NCBI GenBank assembly: GCA_023897205.1
Contig: JAHWDD010000003.1
Coordinates: 5,769,665 to 5,833,664, forward strand
Source of the DNA: Exophiala sp. HKRS030
Lineage: Eukaryota; Ascomycota; Eurotiomycetes; Chaetothyriales; Herpotrichiellaceae
DNA length: 64,000 nucleotides
Direction: 5' to 3'
Part shown: positions 34,734 to 46,210 of the stretch, in pieces
How positions within the stretch are numbered: the stretch's first letter is position 1
Layout: the number at the start of each line of letters is the position of its first letter
Notes under the pieces: generated by a model
Databases searched by the model: none
The model's input: only the letters and a program-made list of their open reading frames with translations
What the model was told of the DNA's origin: nothing
Program-made: the position numbers and the translations under genes

Positions 34734-35972
34734 ATGTCTGTCACTACTGTCTCGACCACTGAATCTGTCCCCACAGTATCTCTGACCGCTACCTCGCAAG
34801 GACGAATGCTTCTCGATGGAAAACCTACACACTATGGAGACTTTCGGGATGCACTGAATGTTGATGGGTACGCGGTGATCAAGGGTGCTGTCCCCAGCGA
34901 ACGAGCCAAGGGGTATTCAGATGCCTTTTATCGCTACCTTGAAGAATTGTGAGTGAATGTCTTATTCCAGCCTGCTTGCGAGTCATGCAGGTAACTGATA
35001 TACTTGATAGTGGACTCGGTTATGACCGCAATGACCCATCGACTGTCAAGCGTGCAAAGCTACCTGTAATCAATGAGAAGGGGATGATCCTGGCTTACGG
35101 TGTGACACACGAGAAATGGGTATGGGACATTCGCAGCGAGCCTGGTGTTGTCGACACCTTCGCTAAAGTCTACGATGACCACAATTTGATTGTGTCCTTT
35201 GATGTGGTCAACGTTGGCTTTGCCAACCGTGAGGATCTTCCCGCAAAGTCAGTTTCCTAGCGATCTAAGGCTCTCTTTGCACGAATGCTAACAGCTCATG
35301 TGATTTAGCAAGCCTTGGCCTCACCAGGACCAAGACCCCGCCAAAGCGGGTTTCAGATGCTTGCAAGGCCTCGTGAATCTTAACCCGTGCGGGCCCGATG
35401 ACGGCGGACTTATTGTTTGCAGAGGTGGTCATCTCCTTTCTGAGCAATTTCATGAGGAGATGGCGGATGAGCCTCGAATCCCAGCATGGACTCCTGAATG
35501 GTACGGTTTTACCCACCGTGGCATGCAGTGGTTGAAAGACCATGGTCTCGAATGGATCAAGGTCGAAGCCGAACCCGGTGACCTGATCGTTTGGGACAGC
35601 CGTATCCCACACTATAATGTGCCTACACAAACCAAGCAAGATCGTTTCGCGGTCTACACTTGCTTCATGCCCGTTGCAGACGCGACACAGGAAGATCTGA
35701 TAAGGAAGAAAGATGCTTTCGAACGTGAGATATCCCTTGCACCTGAACCCTCGTTCTATGTCGCCCCTTCATGTGTTGACTAACCTCTTTCTCGATCAGG
35801 TCGCTTAGGTACTACCCATTGGCCAAACGCCAAACATGTGGCGGGCAGCAATGAAGCGATCAGAGACGGCAAGCCTTGTCCTTTGAGCCGTGATCGTCCA
35901 CGGCAAGAGCCCGTACTCTCTGAACGTGCATTCAAGTTGACTGGAATTCCCTACATCAACCTCCAAGCCTGA
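34734..35972 (+). CDS. Phytanoyl-CoA dioxygenase-family Fe(II)/2-oxoglutarate oxygenase (copy 1)
   Basis: Four exons, 34734-34948, 35011-35247, 35309-35724 and 35800-35972, give 346 aa, with all junctions in phase. The double-stranded beta-helix core carries the iron ligands H-x-D in KPWPHQDQDP (start of exon 3) and the distal His in WDSRIPHYN. An Arg a few residues later (KQDRFAVYTCF) is suited to bind 2-oxoglutarate. N-terminal motif DALNVDGYAVIKGAVPSERAK is typical of the PhyH fold. It would act in the cytosol on a pathway intermediate by hydroxylation, desaturation or ring rearrangement. Similar enzymes do all three in fungal meroterpenoid pathways. It resembles the enzyme at 39425-40604, but intron positions differ. 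Confidence 0.9.
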
Positions 35973-36797
35973 GCCGATCGTCTTCATGCCCTTTGTAGTC
36001 AGATTCAGGAATGCAGATGTATTCATAATTAGCAAAAGTATCAAAAGTAAAACTAGCTGCGTGATGTAGTTGAGGCCACCACAAGCATCGAAAATGTTCA
36101 GACACATGTTCAAATCATCCTAGTACGTGAAGAGATGGTTTACTCCCCTGCTCAAGCCCAAGCAGGAGTAACGACTCGACCCTACAATTCGATACGTTTC
36201 ATACGCCTGTATTGACTGAAAGCGACTTGAATGAAGTCCACCCACGTTCTGCCATTCAAGGATTTTCCACTTCGTACCGAATGGCTGGCATATCTCCACC
36301 ATACGCAGAGCGTTGTTTCCAGTGTTGTCCCGGGCACTCTCTCACCCGTGGTGGCGCCTAAAGCATTCGCTTCCAGATGGCAGTGGGACCTAAATCATAG
36401 CAAGTGCAGCCCTGGCTCCTTGCCCAATTTCCTTTCTGCACTGTACACTGAAGAGAATCCTTGTCGTTGATTAGGTTAGACAGGCTCCAAGTCGTCCCCT
36501 TCCGGACCTTGACTTGACATCGTTTATGCTTACATTCCTGCAGACGGACTGGTTACCAAACTGACTGCGAGACTTTTATTGCTCGATAATCTATAAAAAT
36601 CATCTAAATTGAGCTTGTGAATAGAGTTTGAGCTGCACCGAAGGACGATACTTAGCAAGAACTATGGCTCAAGTACGCACGTGTCACCTTACAGGTTCAG
36701 CTCCTAGATCAGCCGAACTTCAAAGATAAAATGTTTCTCTCTCATACTGTCTCTCAGACTCCCACGTCCTCCACTTCCCAAGCTTGCAATTCAAAGC
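35973..36797. other. Intergenic, convergent, no gene seen
   Basis: About 0.8 kb between the 3' ends of dioxygenase 1 and MFS copy B. Only short frames. Confidence 0.5.
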
Positions 36798-38570
36798 TTA
36801 CTCAGTGTGTTGATCCTTTGCGAAGCGGCCCGTAAACGCTCTGATCTTCTTTCCCCAAATAAAGATTGGAATCGCAAGGAGTCCGAACGCCGCCGTAAGA
36901 CCACCGAAGGCATTGAAAGCACCGTCATAACCGCTGTTCTCGATGAAAGGTGCAATGCCATAGCTGACACCAAAGGATATAATACCACGAAAGGCGCAGA
37001 TAACAACAAGGATGGGCCCGGACCGCGCAGGGTAGGAGTCTAGCAGATAGGTGATTGCGACAATGTTGGCCCCGATGAAGGTAAAGAAGTAGGCGGCAGC
37101 TGCCCAAACAAAAACAAACCAATGATACTTGGTTGGATGAGCCGCGCCCTGGCCGTAGAGAACTGCAGTAAAGACACCCACAATGATGGGCAGCGCGAGG
37201 GGAATGATGCGGTTCTCCGGCTCGTGAATGCCGCCGTTGCGGCTGGCTTTCCACCTGATCAATTTGTCGGAGCCATACCCAAGCATCGGAAGAGCCACAA
37301 GTGCCACGACAATCTGTCCAATGTTTACATATGATGCAGATCGATCAGGCCAATTATAGGGTGCCGCTGTGACAATCCCACCATAGGTCGTACCAATGGC
37401 GATGTTGACTCCCAGAGTGAGACCATTGAGACACATTGCGCAAAACACGTTCGGAAACAGCATGACGGTGAATGTCTGTTTCAGGACAGAAAGAGCCTTG
37501 CTCCAATCAGGAGTACCAATCCAGAGCCGCATGTCTGATCGCCATGTTCGCGGTGCAAAGTTAACAAAGTCGAGCTCGGGCCGAGTCGTGCAAACGGTAG
37601 GCTTGCGCTGAAGGCCTGGTGTTGCTTCAAGATCTTCAGACGAAGAATTGGCTGATGATTCTTGGAATGAAGACAATGGACGTTCATACTTTGTCTCGGG
37701 CAACAGGAATATCGATATTATGAATTGCAGACCCGCTAACGCTGCTCCGAGGCCATACCACCACTGAGGCGTGATGGCACCAGCGATAGGTGATGCGAAG
37801 AGGACCCAGACGGCGCAAAGGATGACTTGAATGGTTTGCTGAATCATGAGCCCCTTTGATCTTTCGTGAAGGAAGTAAATCTCCTGAACAATCATGGGCA
37901 CGACGGACTCGCTTTGTCCAGCTGCGAGACCTAAGACCCTGCGGGCTGCTAGATGCCACTCGTAAGATTTTGCGGTAGCGCAGAGTACCGCAGAAAGTAC
38001 GAGAATAGCAGTTGAGACGAGCATGACACTACGCCGTCCCACAGCTATAGCAAGAGGCATGCCGATCAAATTGCCAATTCCCCTGATTGGCACGTAAGCA
38101 ATTGATGCGAAGCTTGATCACATTGTAGACTTACATGAAGAGAGTTGGATATGTCATCAAATGGGTTATATCCGCATAGCCCTTTCCTACTGCAACATAT
38201 TCAGGAATATAAAATCCCAGCAGCCCGCCAAACCCGGAGACGAGGGACAAGCCAAGCGTGGAAACTTGTTCCTGGTTAGCTTTCGGATGAATAGACACAG
38301 GGGGAAAATACTCACAGATAGAGACGGCAATGTTCACAACGAACTTCTGCCATGGCGCCATATTCAAGGGATCTTGAACGAGTTTAGCGGCGTAATAGTC
38401 GCGGTGTTACTAGACAACTCACCCTGTGGATCTGCCGTTGGAGTGGGGATGTAAACGATTTCACCCTCTGTGAGTCTAACAGTTCCCATAGTATCAACTT
38501 TGGCGAGATCATTTTGAGAACTTTGAGATTGAATTTCCTCAATCTGATTTGTCGTTCCTTTGGACTCCAT
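36798..38570 (-). CDS. MFS transporter, 12-TMS drug:H+ antiporter-like (copy B)
   Basis: Four exons on the minus strand, 38423-38570, 38316-38372, 38135-38264 and 36798-38082, give 539 aa. The chosen ATG at 38570 starts MESKGTTNQIEEIQ. The frame is open a little further upstream only through a TTG. It is a clear paralogue of the transporter at 25867-27726. Shared phrases include PTPTADP, DPLNMxPWQKFVV, LSLVSGFxGLLGFY, GNSESVVPMI/GQSESVVPMI and EIYFLHERSK. The first three introns match in position, while the last two of copy A are absent here, so the copies differ by intron loss. Twelve helices are expected with a polar central loop (APRTWRSDMRLWIGTPDW). Confidence 0.88.
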
Positions 38571-39424
38571 ATTGATGATATCTGCGTGCACAGTTTCTGA
38601 CAAGGTTGAAATTTTCTGACCGATGGATTGCCGTGCCCTTCTGATCCAGTGATCGAGGTTTTTCTCTCTAACCCACTCTTACTGTTTCGACTTGCATCTC
38701 ATGAACGACCTGGGAATCAGATGCCTCCTTATATAAAGAGACTTTGAGTCATATATACACGATGGAGGTGATTTCAGTGTCCCGATGCGGGCGAGATAGA
38801 ACGTTCGCATCGTCTTCGGAGCAGTTCAAACTGCACAGCTGTTATCGAAGTGCGAAAGTGGTCGCCGAAGTCTTGGAATCAAGCGAGATAGTGGAAGGCA
38901 AAAACTTTTCGCACTTGGTTCGAGACCTAGAACGGCACAGATTTACAATCTATTTGATTGGCTCCAAATGCTACGACACGAGGTGTTGACCTCCGAATAA
39001 TGTGGCGACTTGGTTTTCTCCAGAGCAAGGGGAGTGAATTTGCGGAGGTGGAGACGACCCCGCGCTTTCAACGTGCCAGGATTCGATCGGCCGCGAATGT
39101 TCGCCGCAAGAAAAGGGTTGCGACTGACAAGGTTGAGAGTAGCGCCCGAATTTGTTGTTTGCAGTTTCGAGATGCCGTTCAGGGTTCGGAAATGTACCTG
39201 GAAACCTCGGGTATAACACCATCTGTCGAGCACCATCTATCGGTATACGTATTCGGAAGGTGATCTATGTCTCTTGTTTGAGATTCTGCCGCTAATTGCT
39301 CGCGACGCCCCGTGCAGCATCACTGAATGAGGTGCGATTGTAGCATTTATCTCTGAAAGCAGCTAAAATGATCTAGGTCATTACGAGAGTATCATTTTGT
39401 GCCTATATTTCTATGTAATCTTCT
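38571..39424. other. Spacer between MFS copy B and dioxygenase 2
   Basis: About 0.85 kb. It has overlapping short frames on both strands but none with a recognisable product, and several TTCGG/CCGAA-type motifs. Confidence 0.45.
38728..38738 (-). promoter_or_regulatory. Probable TATA box of MFS copy B
   Basis: On the minus strand the sequence reads CTTTATATAAG, about 160 bases before the ATG at 38570. Confidence 0.45.
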
Positions 39425-40604
39425 TCAGTAGGGCTTAACACCCGCAAGCTGCAACAAGCGCTCCGTGATTTCGGGCTTCTCAAATGGCTCAGACCGGTCT
39501 TTTGCGCACACCTGACCATTCCGCTTAGGTTTTTCACTTGCCGCACGAATATTACTGTGGCTGGTCAGTTGTCTCTGATCCTCGCGACTAGGAGGACAAT
39601 CGTCACTTACCAATGAGGCCAGTGCGTAGTTCCGTACCATTTCTCGAAGCACTCCTTCTTTAAAGCAAGAGAATCTTCAGTTGCGAATTCTCTAGGAGTC
39701 ATGCAGATATACTGTACATGACGAATCTGATTGCCCTCCGGAAGCTTTGCGTAGTGCATAGTCCTTGAGTCCCAGAGTACAAAATCACCGGGCTCCATAT
39801 CGATCTTGACAAGGGTGCATCCCGATCTTCAAACCATTTGACATCTTTTTGGCTGAAGAGGAACAAGTCCATATACTTGAGTTCCGGTGGAGGCGCATCC
39901 TCGTGGTCTGCAGATTCTCTCTTGTGTTCAAAGAATTCGTTGAATAATTTTGCTGATCCTTTCATCAGCATCAGACCTCCATCGTTTGGTCCGTTAGGCG
40001 CGTAATTGAGAAGACCTTGAACAGCTTGCATACTATCATATCTATCAATAATGAACTTCAACCCGGCTGTGGAGACTTACCCCTTCCTGCCTGGATTTTG
40101 GTCGCAATGAGGCCAAGGGCTCCAGTTAACATCCTTTCTTCGAGGTAGCGAGATGTTCATGCCATCGAAAGAGGTAATCAGCTTGTTTGTCTCCCAAAGC
40201 TTTTCGAAAATTTCGATGACACCGGGCTCCATTCGAGCTTCCCAGGCCATCTTCTCATGAGGAGCAGAATATGCGTAGTACATCCTAGAACAATTCAGCG
40301 AGATATGCAAAAATAGTCGAATCTAGTGCAGCAATTACCCTCCCTTGAAAGAAACTGGGAGATGGTCGGCAGTCCAGGTACTTTCATCATTCTCGTCAAA
40401 GCCCAAATCGAAGTTCTTCAACCATTGAATCTGCTTGTCGGCATAGTATTTGGCCCTTTCCGGCCTGATGACATGCTTGATCAGCACACAGCCATTCCGG
40501 TGGAACTCATCACGCCAGTCGCCATATATTTGATCCGCGAATATCTTCAGGTCTTTCGTTTCGAATTGTGGCTCGCTATGCAGAACTGTTGTGGTGGTAG
40601 ACAT
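39425..40604 (-). CDS. Phytanoyl-CoA dioxygenase-family Fe(II)/2-oxoglutarate oxygenase (copy 2; frameshifted in this sequence)
   Basis: Four exons on the minus strand: 40339-40604, 40081-40284, 39611-40032 and 39425-39554. Restored length is about 340 aa. Iron ligands are H-x-D in WPHCDQNPG and a distal His in WDSRTMHYAKLP. N-terminal DEFHRNGCVLIKHVIRPERAK and central NGPNDGGLMLMKGSAKLF match the PhyH fold and align with copy 1. The frame changes in exon 3 at a G3 run (plus-strand CCC at 39821-39823). Before it reads KWFEDR; after it, in another frame, CTLVKIDMEPGDFVLWDSR. One extra G restores the equivalent of copy 1 (EWIKVEAEPGDLIVWDSR) and an integer codon count. Both metal-ligand halves are intact, so an assembly indel is likelier than inactivation. 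Confidence 0.82.
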
Positions 40605-41606
40605 CTTGATGGTCGACTAAATATTCGGGCGCGTATCGAGAAGACTGCTTGCTCTGTTTTGAGAGGGAGAGAAGAGGACAATCCTAGATCTGTTAAGTGT
40701 ACAGAAATTTCAAGTATACTCTCTAAAGACGTCTTCAATTTAACAAGCCAATCACGTGGGCATTGTACTCAGGAGACTCAGAGCCTTGGTCAATATTTGG
40801 TGATCTCAGCTATTCGGCCAACAGTCCCTCAAGGACCACTTTTAAAAATCCAGCTCTCCACATGTACCCCGAATTCGACTGCAGATTTCTAGACGAGACG
40901 CTCCGTGGGTGGCGCCGAACCGAAGTGTCCGAAAACTTCTTCGGCACGATTGACCAAATGCTGGAAGAGCAGCTCCGAAGCTATACGCCCCGAGTTCGAG
41001 ACCAAACTACGAATTCGGAGCGCGGTTCGGGGACACATCAACTGTCATCGCGCTGCAGTTGCAAGGCCCTTGATCGTTCTATCAATCTGAATCTAAGCGA
41101 AGCAAACTATTGAATGGCCATCGAATGATTCAGATCAATCTCTCTCAGCTGCCCAGACCTTCATTGCGACGAGTCAGTTGTTCGCTCTACAATCCGGGGG
41201 TCAACCGCCACAGCCCGCCACAGCCCGCCACATCTGACGAAAGGCCCATCACGTGCCACTCCACCACAGGTTCGCGCTCGCTCATGCGGCTACCCCCGCA
41301 CAACTCAACGCGCTGAGAACACGACATCCGACGTCCAACGTCACACACGTAGGAAGCTGCATTATCAAGACCAATTTCCTTGTGTTCGAAGTACTTGACG
41401 AAGTTGGGTACGTATTCTCTGGATTAACACACAGACTCTGCCTGGCTTACTGCTCGGTTCAGCTCTGCCAACTGCATACCAAGAGAAATGACGCTTCGAG
41501 CATCAAGCCACTCTTGAGAAGGAGGGCAGCATTGGACTTGGAACAACGACCTTGAAGCCTGTACAACGCGCTGAAAGTAGGTGCTTCGGATCATGTATGA
41601 TTCAGA
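40605..41606. promoter_or_regulatory. Divergent promoter of dioxygenase 2 and regulator 1, rich in CCGAA/TTCGG
   Basis: No gene is seen. Nine CCGAA or TTCGG pentamers occur between 40813 and 41030 (for example at 40915, 40920, 40929, 40940, 40975, 41014 and 41026). At 50% GC one is expected every 512 bases over both strands. This suggests binding of a pathway regulator, perhaps the adjacent Zn2Cys6 protein regulating itself. Confidence 0.45.
41205..41232 (+). repeat. Short tandem decamer repeat
   Basis: CAGCCCGCCA is present twice in direct tandem (41211-41230), preceded by a partial copy. It lies in the leader region of regulator 1. Confidence 0.7.
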
Positions 41607-44015
41607 ATGGAGGAAGCACCATCGGCAAAAAAGCCACGTCTATCTATGGCGTGCAATGAATGTCGGCGTCGAAAAGTCAAGTGTGATGCCAACTATCCAC
41701 AATGTCGCAACTGTGCTCAGCGCAGTAGCGCCTGCTTTACAAGCGACCCAAAACGCCCAGGTATAGCTGTGATCAGGGAGTGGTTAGAGGACAAATCCGC
41801 GCCTGAGCCTGCCGTCGTTCCCAGTATATATCCCACCAGCCAGAGCGACGGTCCTGCACAGCCATCTCCGAATACATCTAGGGACACTCCCATAGCCTCG
41901 GGATCATTGACTGCCACCAATGAAGCAAACGAAGTTTCACCTGTATACCATACGTACGATATGTCTTTCCAGGCCGAGCATCGCACCAACCGAATAAAGA
42001 TGACGGGTGCGAGCAGTTCTCAATGCCTGATGAAAACACTGGACCTGTATCTCAAGACCACGAATACGAAGCCAATATCTTCCTTTTTCGAGTTTGGAAT
42101 GCGGCATGCCGAGGAAATGGTCATCCCACTGACCTTGTCTTTCCCACAATTTCCAGCTACAGACTATCACACCGCGTACGCAGAAGCTTACTTTAAACGG
42201 ATTCATGTCTTGTGGCCATTTCTTGACATTGACGAGACAAAGAACGCCATTAATCACTTTGCTTCAATCTCAGATTTGAGTACCACACCACGCGATCAGA
42301 TCCCGGTGCTTGCTGTTGCTTATCTGGTTTGCAGTATCGGCACGGATGAGATCTCTGGAAATTTCACGAGTGATGGGGAGAAATACCTGCATGCGGCGGC
42401 TGGACTACTAGGGCATATAATATTGGTCCCATACCTTGCAACGGTTCAAGCACTCTTATTATTCACTATCACATACAGAAGTCGTACCAAAGATGGTCTG
42501 GCTTGGCAGACTATTGGAATGGCCGTACGTATTGCTCATAGCCTGGGGTTGCACCGGCATTCGGCTACTCGGCCTTCTAACCAGCATGGAGTGACCCAGA
42601 AAAAGGACCAACTGTATCATGCGCGCATATGGGCTGTCTGCTGTTGCTTGGAGAAGATGTTGCAACTGGAAAGCGGACGTCCGTCGAGTATCTTCTCTGT
42701 TGATCGTGATCAAATGATGGGACGAGCGCAGCGAGCTCCGGGTCACGATTTCTTGCAATGGAACATGGCCCTCGCAGAATACCAAGGCGATATCAGTCAA
42801 CACATCTACGGGCACAAACCAGGAGAACGGACTGCCAAAGAAATCCTAGTGCATGCAGGTCAAGTCGACCGTGCTCTTCTTGCATGGTCGAACGAGGTGC
42901 CGTCTGAATTCCAACCTGCAAGTTCGCTTTTCTGTTCGAATGAGCATCTCCACTATGCCGCCCATTTATCTATCCAATATCATCAATCGATGATCGCACT
43001 TCACCGTGCTGCACTGATTGCACCTAGGGCTGTTTTTGATGCAGAAGTTGAGAAGCACTGTCCTGATGAGCCTTCCAAATTTCGATTGAAGCGTGGGGAA
43101 CTGATCTGTGCTGAGAGTGCTCGGTCGATCATCCGACTTAGCCTGGACGTCCAAGAAAGCAAGGAAGACTCCCGAATATTTTCTGCTACCCCATTATTGC
43201 TAGCTTGTACAGCATTGTCAATGTACTTAATGAAATATCCAAGAGGCAAAACACAAGCTGCCGACCTCGAGGTACGCCAAGCTTCGCGGTAATGAAGGCG
43301 CACGTCGAGCTAATAGATCATAGCTACTCAGAGCTGGCGTAGATTTTACGAGTGAGCAATACGTAAAATCAGGCCAGGATAGACGGATGGCTCAAGGTCT
43401 GTACATCGCTCGAAACCGTATTCATACACTCGAGTATGAGCCAGCTAATACGTTGCAGGAGTCAAAGCTATACATGACAGGATTCGCCTTCACTTGCGCC
43501 AAGGTCTGCTTCCACAGAAGCGTCTGAGGGAGCCTGTTCAGTCAGAAGCCGAGAGGTCAGACCAAAGTGCCAGCGGTGGCAGTAGTGGTCGACCACGGAA
43601 TCCACACAGACCACAGTCCTCTCAAAGCCAGTCAGCAGCGCCTGGGCATCCTTGTCAATCTACTTCTGGAACTGGATCGGTGATAATGTCTTCTAACAGT
43701 GTCGCATATCAGGATTACTCTAGCCTAAACTCCAATCACGTCTTAACCACCCAAGATCATGCAAATTGTGCAACACCAGACAACGGTAGCAATATGAATT
43801 CCTGGGCATCAGTTGCTCCGGACCAAGCCTTCATCCAACCTGGTGGAATTGAACAGTCTTCTGATAATCTGCTCATGCATAGCAATGAAGGAGTCGGTGA
43901 AATTGACCCTAGCCGCCTACCATTCGGAGACTATGACACCGAAGAATTATGGAATTGGATTTACTTTATGGATACCGATGACCCACAGAAGCTCATGTTT
44001 CAAGGAAATCTGTAA
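41607..44015 (+). CDS. Zn2Cys6 transcription factor 1 (fungal-specific, with middle homology domain)
   Basis: Three exons, 41607-43271, 43324-43396 and 43459-44015, give 764 aa. Residues about 15-45 form the binuclear zinc cluster: CNECRRRKVKC, then CRNC and a final Cys in SSAC. The fungal-specific transcription factor domain covers about residues 185-450 (EAYFKRIHVLWPFLDID, WQTIGMAVRIAHSLGLHRH, RARIW-type helix ARIWAVCCCLEKMLQLESGRP). The last exon is Gln/Ser-rich and ends in an acidic region, DTEELWNWIYFMDTDDPQ, probably the activation domain. Intron choice is supported because exon 2 gives LLRAGVDFTSEQYVKSGQD and then GVKAIHDRIRLHLRQ. It likely controls the surrounding biosynthetic genes. 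Confidence 0.9.
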
Positions 44016-44378
44016 GATCCTGCAACTCTTGTCGAAGCCATTGACACCATTAAATCATCGATTCTAATCCAAACATGATCCTGGCAATTTCTATTTGACA
44101 CGACCAAGTTCGTCAGCACATTTAACGGAGTTGTTATAACCCAGGTTAAGTTGATCATGATGTCACCGATTATTTACGCATCTCTACTGTTCAAATGGCC
44201 GATCATCGAGCGCTCAGATTGAGAAGCAATGTCTGTCCATTCTGGAAACAGCTTTGAAACCTCGCCGCCGGCCCCGTTACGAATTTGATGCGGCTGGGCG
44301 TCATCTTGCAACGGCGAAACCACAAGATCGAAGCTGTAGGGTTACTCCCGGAGAATGTCGTATCCAGTCCTCACCACA
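44016..44378. other. Spacer, convergent genes
   Basis: About 0.36 kb with 3' regions only. Nothing else is seen. Confidence 0.5.
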
Positions 44379-46210
44379 TTAGATGAATGGAAGGATCACT
44401 GAGCTCGGGTATTCTGGGCTGCAATGAATGTGGTGTTTGCCCTTGTTCAGCTCGTGCTCGGGCCGTGGTCCTGAAAAACTTTGATATTCCGCAATGCTTG
44501 GATATTGTCCACCAATCTGAGAGTTTACTGTCAGTATCTGCACCTCATCCGAATTCAAAAGAAGGTCCATGAAACTTACCCTTACACTGATAGTCTCTTT
44601 GGCGTCAAAGTCAACTCCCATGGCCCAAATTCCGATCTCGAGTCGGACAACTGTACCTGGAGAGACCTTTTGCTGCCTTTTGTGTGGATGGAATGGAAAT
44701 TGAGGATGAATACTTCGAGACTGGTCAATTTCGCGGTGAGACGCGCGAAGAATTCCGACAGATCCCAAATGGAGATTCAAGCTTGCCTGCTCCTTTTCTG
44801 GAATGCTGTCGATTGATTTGTATGGTGTCGCATGGAATGGGAAGTTGAGATGCATCAAGAGCTTACCATTCTTGTCTCGTTTCCTCAGAATGACAAAGGC
44901 CGTGAAGTCGTCGCGATCATCGCAAGACATGTACAGGATTGCCTTTGGTAAGCCGATTAATCGTGCTGGTGTTTCGAAGGTGTACGAAAATTCAGCAACC
45001 GAAGTGTATTCCTCGGAATCGTACGACACCTTCTCAGAGCTGCCAATCCTGGTGGCTTCAAGATTCCCATTCCTTCCGAAGTATAGCTGACGGTAGTTTG
45101 TGTGAGGTACCGGGAAATCCTCAAGCACAATATCGTCAATGGCTTCGCGATCACCCATCTGGAGCGCGGACCATCTCACCTTCGGCGTCGCCTCCCAGTC
45201 GTTCTCGATACCTCGCAAATACTTGTCGAAAAATAGTGTCAACTCGTCCATCGAATGTGGACAACTATAGAGTTCATACCACTCTTGCTTGCTGCCCCAC
45301 TGAATCCATTTTTGAGAGTGCGGAACCTCAAGAAATCCCCGGATAGAACCCATCGTATGAATAGAGCTGACATCCGACCCCCGGATATATACCGGACATT
45401 GGATCTTAGTCATGTCGACGCGTTTGTCCTCCCAGAACGGACTCGAAACATTAGATCGACGGTACATCTCCTCGTAGTCCTCAAGACCCGAGTTCAAAGG
45501 TCCTCTCACAATAGCCTTGGCAATGAGGTCAAAGTTGCTCATAGAGAACCAGCCCCTCGACAGAATTGTTCTCGATAGATGTCTCCTGAACCTTCCCAAG
45601 GCGCAATGGCCTTCAAGGAAGGTGGTCTCTGGGCGGCTATGAACCACTGAGATATTGCTAGAGCCGAATTGCCCGCCATACCGATATTTCCATTGCACCA
45701 GTCCATGGCGGCGATGGCTTCCACAACATCATATCCATCTTCTGCATCCTGCGTCCCCATGACACAGATCTGGCCATCGCTGTTGCCCGCCCCGCGAGTG
45801 TCCACGCTGACAATGGCATATCCTTTCGGACACCAGGCTTGTGGATCTAAGCCTTCGAATTTTTCAATACCACTCAAGTCAGAGCGTGGCACACAGCAGT
45901 TCCACACGCACATAGGCAGCATTTCCAATGCCGAATATTTCTTACCATAGAATGACCAACTGAGCACGGCTGGAATCTTCTCTGTCGACCCGGCTGGACG
46001 GTAGATATCGACGTAGAGTCTCGCGCCGTCACGCACCACGATTTCGATGTCGTGATCCACGCGAATATCAGACTTGAGAGCTTTTGCATTGAAACCATTC
46101 CAGCCACTCCTCAGGATCTCTGTTTTCCCTGGCTGGAAACCCTGGTAGCCATTCTCGCCCTCCTTGGGCTGTTGAATCCGTTTCGTCGCTATCTGAACTG
46201 GGGGTGGCAT
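44379..46210 (-). CDS. CocE/NonD-family alpha/beta hydrolase (X-Pro dipeptidyl-peptidase S15-like; frameshifted in this sequence)
   Basis: Exons 44580-46210 and 44379-44516 on the minus strand; the intron is 63 bp with a GTAAGT donor. Restored length is about 589 aa. The ATG at 46210 starts MPPPVQIATKRI. Features are DIEIVVRDGARLYVDIYRPAG, the oxyanion-side motif GYAIVSVDTRGAGNSDG, the nucleophile elbow GMAGNSALAISQW (Ser in G-x-S), an acid region RGSDVSSIHTMGSIRGF and a His in SCPHSMDELTLFFDKYLRG. A C-terminal jelly-roll domain (ETPARLIGLPKAILYMSCDD ... ELNKGKHHIH) follows. The frame breaks at a G4 run (plus-strand CCCC at 45553-45556). One extra G turns FCRGAGSL-stop into the family's RGGWFSMSNFDL. 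Known relatives hydrolyse esters, amides or acyl groups. Here it could release or trim an acyl group of the product. Confidence 0.82.

Noticed and set aside
38943..39263. Overlapping open frames on both strands between MFS copy B and dioxygenase 2
   Set aside because: Composition is driven by CG-rich motif repeats; no recognisable protein in any frame.
40326..40892. Plus-strand open frame of 188 codons
   Set aside because: It lies antisense to dioxygenase 2, which has clear motifs and splice sites; no independent support.
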